DNA of 64,000 bases from Proteus vulgaris (GTDB lineage Bacteria > Pseudomonadota > Gammaproteobacteria > Enterobacterales > Enterobacteriaceae), in contig NZ_CP137920.1 of assembly GCF_033708015.1 (NCBI RefSeq), positions 3,162,001 through 3,226,000 on the forward strand, given 5' to 3'. The position numbers and the translations under genes are program-made. Below, one piece after another: positions 58,561 to 64,000 of the stretch (its first letter is position 1; each line of letters starts with the position of its first letter). The notes under the pieces were generated by a model. It ran no database searches. It saw only the letters and a list, made by a program, of their open reading frames with translations, and was not told the origin of the DNA.

Positions 58561-59534
58561 AATGTTTGTTCCATCATCGCGGGTTTGGTTACAGATTGCA
58601 GTGCTATATCTTTAACAGCATCAAACATAAAATCTAATGCTTTATGTTCAATAAAAAGTTGGAGAATTTGTTGGCGAAACTCTTGTTCAGTAGCCTCTTC
58701 TTTAGCGCAAATAAAAGCCCAAGGAAGGATAATTGCATCCTTAATTAAATCTGCAACATCAAATACTAAAGCGCCACGTCTTGTTTTTCCATGCATAACA
58801 GCAAAACCGTGTGGAATGCCTAATACCCATAAACAACTTGCCGCTAAACCATAAGCTAAGTAGTTACCATGATTAAGAAAGCTATTCGCTTTATCTTCTG
58901 ATTGATGTTTCCGAGTAAATTGGCTTGAACCGACTTTATTTGCTGCATATTTATATAATGTCTTAGTTAACTGAGCTTCGGTAAGGAGTAATTGCGTGGT
59001 ATTTTCAGCAAGTTCAGTGCGCGAATGGAAATTTTCAAAGGCATTTTTTAGCTCATTGCTATGATAAATAAAACCTTCATTTTTTAAGATCCGATTATCT
59101 TCCCATACCGACGTTAAATAACTCATTCTTAAATTTTGAAATTTCTTTGCAACAGCTAAACGTTTTTTTTCATCGAACCAAAAACTAAGCCATCCTTGAA
59201 GATACTCAGTAGGTCTATATTCTCCTTGTGGTGTTAACCATTCTATTTCGGTTCCCATATATAAAGGAGTACCGCCACCACCAGAAAAACCAACTAACAC
59301 GCCAGCTTGCGATAACATACGTATAGCGGCTTGAGTTATTGATGTGCCATTTCCAAGTAGAATAACCGTAGTATTAGCAATAGGAATATTGAAATAGAGA
59401 TTTTCTTTTTTGGCTTCAGTTAAATAGAGCACTCGCCCATCTTTTTGCATCACTCGACAATATTCTAAATAGAAAATATTCGCCCGCTTAGAATGCAAAA
59501 TTGTTTTTAAGTCTGATGATGAAAAATCGTCCAT
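58557..59534 (-). CDS. cas1: Cas1 integrase (type I-F)
   Basis: 325 residues from ATG 59534 (MDDFSSSDLKTILHSKRANI), which matches other I-F Cas1 proteins; an upstream TTG at 59552 would add 6 residues and is not favoured. The catalytic region has TEAQLTKTLYKYAAN (glutamate), HGKTRRGALVFDVADLIKD (histidine, aspartate) and LLGNGTSITQAA earlier. It integrates new spacers with Cas2-3. First gene of the operon; GGAAGAGAG precedes the start. Confidence 0.95.
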   Translation of the reverse strand: MDDFSSSDLKTILHSKRANIFYLEYCRVMQKDGRVLYLTEAKKENLYFNIPIANTTVILLGNGTSITQAAIRMLSQAGVLVGFSGGGGTPLYMGTEIEWLTPQGEYRPTEYLQGWLSFWFDEKKRLAVAKKFQNLRMSYLTSVWEDNRILKNEGFIYHSNELKNAFENFHSRTELAENTTQLLLTEAQLTKTLYKYAANKVGSSQFTRKHQSEDKANSFLNHGNYLAYGLAASCLWVLGIPHGFAVMHGKTRRGALVFDVADLIKDAIILPWAFICAKEEATEQEFRQQILQLFIEHKALDFMFDAVKDIALQSVTKPAMMEQTL

Positions 59535-60029
59535 ACTTCTCTCTTCCGACAATAAAATAGTAAGTATATCTTATCATTTAAGAAGGTAACTGTTTATCTC
59601 CCCATTTTGTGATTTATATGATGAATATTGATTGCTTAAGGAATAGACTCAAAAAAAGAGTAAAGTTTCCCATATTTAACTCTCGCAATGACAGTTCTCT
59701 AACCGATTCTGGATGACTGATAATGACTTTCTAACGATTTTAATGTTACTGAAACCACAGAACACCTATTCTACACTCAAGTGCTAGCCATTTTGTTGGC
59801 GTTTATTTATTACCTTAAATTATGGCGCAGCATAAAGAGCAGTATCCAAATGTGAAATTAAGCATGGATATTTCAAGCTCAAACTTTAACGAAAGGTATC
59901 AATAATTAAATTTATGAGTTAAATGTTTAACGCTATTATTTTAAGAATATCGACGTATCAATATTTTCATTAACTCGTTATTATACTCATGGTTATCCCT
60001 TTCTATTTACTCTTGTTTAAAAGGATTTT
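59535..60029. other. Intergenic region between cas1 and the VanW-family gene
   Basis: Divergent genes on both sides, so it must contain the cas operon promoter; TATACT on the minus strand about 40 bases before cas1 is a possible -10. No CRISPR repeat occurs here, unlike I-F loci with an array on the cas1 side. I recognise no gene or relic. Confidence 0.5.
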
Positions 60030-60854
60030 ATGCGTAGAACACTCTCGTCTTATCACCCTATTCTTTATACTTTGAGAGTGGCGCAGCGTCGTTTATTTCG
60101 TTCTCTTAGCTGGCAATTTTCAGGTCGAAAATACAGCAAGAATATTCAACCAGAGCAAAGACTTTCTTACCGTCACATAAAACACACATCTAAATTAATT
60201 AGTCGCCGTGGCGAAAGTGATATTCAATTGCAATACAATAAAATAACAAATCTTAAATTAGTTGAAAAAGCGTTAGATGGCATCGTGATAAAACCTGGAG
60301 AGTATTTCTCTTTTTGTTATTTAGTCGGTAAGCCTAGCTATAAAAGAGGTTTTATTGATGGTATGCAGCTCTCCTATGGTGAAGCAAGAAAAGGTGTAGG
60401 CGGTGGTATTTGTCAGGCCAGTAATTTAATACATTGGCTAGCACTGCACTCTGAATTAAAAATAATTGAAAAGGCAAACCACAGTTTTGATCCTTTTCCT
60501 GATGAAGGACGCGTTCTTCCATTTGGCTCAGGTGCTGCTATTTTTTATAACTATGTGGATTTAATCTTATATAATCCAACATGTTATGATTACCAAATTA
60601 GATTGCATGTCGCTGAACATCAGTTAGAAGGCGAACTTCTTTGTAATAAGGCAAGAGAATATCGTTATCATATTTATGAGAAATCTTCTTCTTTTATCAA
60701 AAAAGGGGAGCATGTATATCGTTGTAATGAAATTTGGCGAGATGTTTACACAAAAAATAATGTGGGCGCTTTTCCTCAATTAATTACATCAGAATTGCTT
60801 TACGAAAATAGTGTCATTGTGAAATATGATATTTCTGATGAACAACTAAGTTAA
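60030..60854 (+). CDS. VanW-family protein
   Basis: 274 residues. The VanW domain is clear: KPGEYFSFCYLVGKPSYKRG, then GVGGGICQASNLIHWLAL, about residues 90-150, with the conserved cysteine in GGGICQ. There is no signal peptide and no membrane helix beyond a basic N terminus (RRLFRSLSWQFSGRK). VanW is named from vancomycin-resistance clusters, but the function is unknown; it does not by itself indicate resistance. It has its own promoter and no operon partner. Confidence 0.85.
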   Translation: MRRTLSSYHPILYTLRVAQRRLFRSLSWQFSGRKYSKNIQPEQRLSYRHIKHTSKLISRRGESDIQLQYNKITNLKLVEKALDGIVIKPGEYFSFCYLVGKPSYKRGFIDGMQLSYGEARKGVGGGICQASNLIHWLALHSELKIIEKANHSFDPFPDEGRVLPFGSGAAIFYNYVDLILYNPTCYDYQIRLHVAEHQLEGELLCNKAREYRYHIYEKSSSFIKKGEHVYRCNEIWRDVYTKNNVGAFPQLITSELLYENSVIVKYDISDEQLS

Positions 60855-60882
60855 GTTACTTAAATATAGCTTGATTACTTGA

Positions 60883-60907
60883 TTAGAATATTAACTTAAT
60901 ATTCTAA
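60883..60907. repeat. 25-base palindrome after the VanW-family gene
   Basis: TTAGAATATTAA and TTAATATTCTAA around a single central base, 28 bases after the stop. AT-rich; a weak terminator or a protein-binding site. Confidence 0.5.
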
Positions 60908-61073
60908 TTTCATCTTCTTATTTTGAACAAATAATCAGATCCCTCTGAAAATTAAGATCATCTTAAATTAGAATGTTTTTTTATCTTAATTTCATTGAGT
61001 TTTTAAATAGAAACCTTATGTATTTATCATTGTCAAAGAATGGTGATAATGTCTCTCTTTAATAGGTCATATA

Positions 61074-61658
61074 ATGATGATAAAAATGGATTATCCACAA
61101 AATTTAGAAGTTGGTGATATCGTATTTACGTGTATTGGTACCTCTTTATTTCGTCAAATCTCCTCCGCTTCTTTATGTTGGAGTAATCATGTTGGCATTA
61201 TTATTGGACATAATGGGGAAGATTATTTAGTTGCCGAAAGTCGAGTTCCACTCTCAACCACAACCACATTAACTCGTTTTATTAACCGCTCTGCGGATAA
61301 GCGTTATGCAATACGTCGTTTATCAACACAACTCTCTGATGAGCAAAAAAATGCCCTTGTTGCTCAAGTTCCTGAAAGATTAAATAAGCTTTACCACACT
61401 GGTTTTAAGTACGACTCTTCCCGCCAGTTTTGCTCTAAGTTTGTTTTTGATATTTATAAATCAGCACTCTCCATTCGTATTGGTAAAATAGAAACATTCC
61501 AAGAGTTATTAAGTAAAAATCCTAATGCTAAATTACAATTTTGGAAATTATGGTTTATTGGGCAAATACCATGGGAAAGAACCACAGTCACTCCTGCCAG
61601 TTTATGGCAGCATCCACACCTTTATTTAGTTTATAAAAGTCATGAGAATATTAATTAA
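61074..61658 (+). CDS. yebB: YebB, permuted NlpC/P60-like cysteine hydrolase family
   Basis: 194 residues, close to E. coli YebB (about 200). The conserved pieces are [32 protein letters not shown] and [15 protein letters not shown]; the His in SNHVGI and Cys in QFCSKF suit the YiiX/DUF830 permuted papain-like fold. No signal peptide. The substrate is unknown. The first ATG (61074) has AGGT at the right distance; E. coli alignment would also allow ATG 61086. Confidence 0.88.
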   Translation: MMIKMDYPQNLEVGDIVFTCIGTSLFRQISSASLCWSNHVGIIIGHNGEDYLVAESRVPLSTTTTLTRFINRSADKRYAIRRLSTQLSDEQKNALVAQVPERLNKLYHTGFKYDSSRQFCSKFVFDIYKSALSIRIGKIETFQELLSKNPNAKLQFWKLWFIGQIPWERTTVTPASLWQHPHLYLVYKSHENIN

Positions 61659-61744
61659 TACAGTATATTAATATGATAAAATGTAGAGAATACAATACAA
61701 TTTTTGATACTGTTTATTCATAAAAATTCGAATAAAGATCTAAT

Positions 61745-61770
61745 CCTCTCTTTGTAAGAGAGGGGTTTTT
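61745..61770 (+). terminator. Terminator of yebB
   Basis: 8-bp stem CCTCTCTT/AAGAGAGG (61745-61752, 61756-61763), loop TGT, followed by GG and a T run. Confidence 0.85.
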
Positions 61771-61848
61771 AGTGTAAAACTAAAAAACAATATTTTGTAA
61801 ATATAGCTTAATTACTATTCATTTATTATTCGTCATTTAGGGATCACT

Positions 61849-62778
61849 ATGAAATACCAAGATGTTACGAAATCACCCTGTGAGAATGCTTATTTTTTAG
61901 TTTTTAACCTCACCCACTCACCTGAAAATCGTAATACACTGATCGATTTTTGTAATAATCTTTCTGGCTTAATACGTAGTATGAGAACACGTTTTCCTGA
62001 ATTAGAAACGAGTTGTGTCATGGGATTCGGTGCAAATGCATGGACTACGTTATTTCCCAATCAGCCAAAACCCAAAGAACTAAATACTTTTAAAGAAATT
62101 AAAGGTGATACTTATACTGCGGTTTCTACACCCGGCGATCTTTTTTTCCATATTCGCGCGCTCAAAGTTTCAGCTTGTTACGAATTAGCGTCTATCATCA
62201 GTCAAAAGCTAAAGAATATTGTTACACCGGTTGATGAAGTGCATGGGTTTAGATATTTTGATGGGCGTTCTATTATTGGTTTTGTCGACGGAACAGAAAA
62301 TCCAGAGTCCGAAGATGAGCGTGCTTCTTATGCCGTTATTGGCGATGAAGATCCTGAATTTACAGGAGGTAGCTACGCCTTTGTACAAAAATATATTCAC
62401 GATATGGAAGCATGGGAAAAACAACCACTTATTGAACAAGAAAAAGTCATTGGCAGACATAAATTCAATGATGTAGAGTTAACCGATGAAGAAAAAGAAC
62501 CTGGCTCACATAATGTTGTAACCAACATTCAAGATGAGAATGGCGAAGATCTAAAAATTGTCAGAGCCAATATGCCTTTTTCTAATCCATCCAAAAATGA
62601 ATATGGAACTTACTTTATTGGTTATGCGCGCTATTTTTCAACAACTAACCGTATGCTAGAAAATATGTTTGCAGGTACACCTGAAGGCCATACGGATAAA
62701 TTACTTAAATTCAGTACCCCTGTAACCGGTACATTATTTTTTGTTCCATCCCCCGAATTTCTGGATGATCTATCGTAA
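61849..62778 (+). CDS. yfeX: DyP-type haem peroxidase (YfeX-like)
   Basis: 309 residues (E. coli YfeX 299). The DyP fold and key residues are seen: the GxxDG-type aspartate D147 in GFVDGTENP, the haem-ligand histidine H221 in GSHNVV, and arginine R239 in KIVRANMPF; ARYFSTTNRMLENMF follows. YfeX is cytoplasmic and oxidises porphyrinogens with peroxide; a proposed deferrochelatase role is disputed. The ATG follows AGGGATCACT. No linked encapsulin gene. Confidence 0.9.
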   Translation: MKYQDVTKSPCENAYFLVFNLTHSPENRNTLIDFCNNLSGLIRSMRTRFPELETSCVMGFGANAWTTLFPNQPKPKELNTFKEIKGDTYTAVSTPGDLFFHIRALKVSACYELASIISQKLKNIVTPVDEVHGFRYFDGRSIIGFVDGTENPESEDERASYAVIGDEDPEFTGGSYAFVQKYIHDMEAWEKQPLIEQEKVIGRHKFNDVELTDEEKEPGSHNVVTNIQDENGEDLKIVRANMPFSNPSKNEYGTYFIGYARYFSTTNRMLENMFAGTPEGHTDKLLKFSTPVTGTLFFVPSPEFLDDLS

Positions 62779-62819
62779 TTTCTATTACAAGTAGATATAT
62801 AGGCTTATTATTTATATAT

Positions 62820-64000
62820 CTACTTTTTATTCTCAGAAAGTCTCTCTATTTCTTGATTTATCTTGTTCAATAGCAATTCAAAATTAGAGTAAACCTGCCC
62901 ATAATTATCGATATATTTCCATCCATACCAATAATTTACTCCTATTTTATAAGAGTTATCAAATACATTGTTCAATAGTTTAATAATGTCTTCTTTGAGT
63001 CCTGGCTCTTTATAAGAATGAACTTTTACACCAATATAAATATTCGAACTGTCTTTTTCGATAGCAACAGAAAATTTATTTTTTTGATAATTGATTAAAA
63101 CACCAACATGTTTTTCATTTTTTTCACAGTTATTATCTGAAAATTCTAACTGAGGATAATCAGTTTTTATTTTATTTCCCCATAAAGTAAAAACACGATC
63201 TATTTCTCTTATTAAAAGTATATTTAAATTTTTCCTTAATGAATCTGTATCACTAATGATCTTTTTTATCTCGTCAATGCTATCATCAATATGATTTTCT
63301 GATACATTTATCTCATTAAGAATATAATCATTTATTTGATCATTCATTTTGTTTTTTTCTTCCTCATATTTATTGAGAAATTCATTTTCTAAACTATCTT
63401 TATATTGATAAACAAAAGAATCAAAAACTTTATCATTTTCATTTATCTGTGGATAAACATCTTTTTCTAGCCATGTTAATATTTCACTTTCAAATGAAGA
63501 CAATTGAAAATAAATATTATTATTTTCTTTATATTTACCAAGGCTCTCTGGTCGATAACTTTCTTTTTTATGCCCTGTTAAATATAAAACAAAAATATTT
63601 TCCTCTTGATATCCATCAGAAATAAATTGCTCAATATACCTTTCCAACTGCTGTTTTTGATCAGGTGCATTACAAACTTTATTTTCTATAATAATGGCAT
63701 AAAAACCATCTTCAAGACTAATATCAACTCGATTTTTTTCTGTTTGAATTTTTATTTTTTTATAGTTAAAAATAATTTCCTTCTTCAGTACCTGCCTTAA
63801 AAAAGATGGAATGAATTTATACTTATTATCTTTCTTATTATTTAATATTTTCTTTAAAATAATACTGTGCTTATTCTCATTGATATTAAGCACATCAACT
63901 AAATTAGTAAAACATAAAAGATTATCTTCTAATTCATCATATTTTAGCGCTGTATTTTTTACTAATTTTATAATGGATGAATATTTGTTTTTTACTGATT
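62820..64000 (-). CDS. PD-(D/E)XK nuclease-family protein (5' end outside the window)
   Basis: At least 392 residues. The frame stays open from a GTG at 63893 up to the window edge (for example KYDELEDNLLCFTNLVDVL), so the true start is outside. The catalytic core is D57 and E70-x-K72, counted from the GTG (NRVDISLEDGFYAIIIENKV), preceded by a conserved-type HSIILKKIL and FIPSFLRQVL. This fits the PD-(D/E)XK superfamily group often found as single genes in defence or mobile regions. The C-terminal half is Lys/Glu/Asn-rich helical. Target unknown. Low GC suggests acquisition. Confidence 0.78.
   Translation of the reverse strand, partial: SVKNKYSSIIKLVKNTALKYDELEDNLLCFTNLVDVLNINENKHSIILKKILNNKKDNKYKFIPSFLRQVLKKEIIFNYKKIKIQTEKNRVDISLEDGFYAIIIENKVCNAPDQKQQLERYIEQFISDGYQEENIFVLYLTGHKKESYRPESLGKYKENNNIYFQLSSFESEILTWLEKDVYPQINENDKVFDSFVYQYKDSLENEFLNKYEEEKNKMNDQINDYILNEINVSENHIDDSIDEIKKIISDTDSLRKNLNILLIREIDRVFTLWGNKIKTDYPQLEFSDNNCEKNEKHVGVLINYQKNKFSVAIEKDSSNIYIGVKVHSYKEPGLKEDIIKLLNNVFDNSYKIGVNYWYGWKYIDNYGQVYSNFELLLNKINQEIERLSENKK

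Noticed and set aside
59535..59552. TTG start of cas1, six codons upstream
   Set aside because: I-F Cas1 proteins begin at the MDD sequence (ATG 59534), and the GGAAGAGAG ribosome site would be inside the longer frame.
59535..60029. Possible second CRISPR array on the cas1 side, as in many I-F loci
   Set aside because: No copy of the repeat or its hairpin occurs there.
60030..60854. Glycopeptide resistance determinant because of the VanW name
   Set aside because: No vanHAX-type ligase or dehydrogenase genes are present; the domain alone does not confer resistance.

Overview
The window looks like a chromosomal segment of a low-GC enteric bacterium, most probably Proteus (P. mirabilis / P. 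vulgaris group). Base composition is AT-rich. Proteins from ybbO to htpG are close to their E. coli counterparts and lie in the order of the E. coli 10-12 min region. The genus call is an inference from composition and content, not a search.

Region by region. (1) 1-6.3 kb: ybbO (3' part), cnoX/ybbN, qmcA, ybbJ, then divergent cueR and copA, with a textbook CueR operator between them. CopA has four N-terminal metal-binding domains. (2) 6.3-9.7 kb: an insertion between copA and ybaP. It holds a YadA-type trimeric autotransporter gene and a complete IS200/IS605-family element (TnpA plus the RNA-guided nuclease TnpB). (3) 9.8-23.1 kb: ybaP, ybaK, ushA, fsr, ybaL, gsk, a Wzz-type chain-length regulator, hemH, adk and htpG (with a sigma-32 promoter). 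(4) 23.3-29.5 kb: purT (with a PurR box), rarD, and a sucrose/fructose cluster (fructokinase, GH32 hydrolase, LacI-type repressor) with paired palindromic operators and no transporter. (5) 29.9-35 kb: a FixJ-like regulator with a degenerate receiver, a 0.94 kb non-coding stretch, a three-gene phospholipid operon (CDP-alcohol phosphatidyltransferase, PlsC-like acyltransferase, CdsA-like), and a CPBP membrane protease. (6) 35.3-42.4 kb: allS and a convergent operon allF-allG-allH-allK-MFS (fdrA, ylbE, ylbF, ybcF). This is predicted to cleave a carbamoylated substrate such as oxamate and make ATP from carbamoyl phosphate. (7) 42.9-48.4 kb: YceI, isochorismatase-like hydrolase, pirin, LysR regulator and a DASS anion transporter. 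(8) 48.4-59.5 kb: a complete type I-F CRISPR-Cas system, cas1, cas2-3, csy1, csy2, csy3, cas6f, then leader and array, all read on the minus strand. The array has 44 full repeats, one truncated terminal repeat and 44 spacers. (9) 60-64 kb: a VanW-family protein, yebB, a YfeX-like DyP peroxidase, and a PD-(D/E)XK nuclease-family gene that runs off the window.

How it works together: most of the window is housekeeping (copper export, nucleotide salvage, haem, chaperone). The accessory parts are the adhesin/IS insertion, the nitrogen/energy operon, the lipid operon and the defence block. I did not find a wholly unknown system. The items most worth a second look are: a CRISPR spacer that is a 22-bp perfect palindrome; a terminal CRISPR repeat that ends exactly at the Cas6f cut position beside a terminator; a leader promoter overlapping the cas6f stop codon with a perfect IHF motif; the TnpB element with a readable guide; the allFGHK operon without allantoin genes; and the degenerate response regulator.
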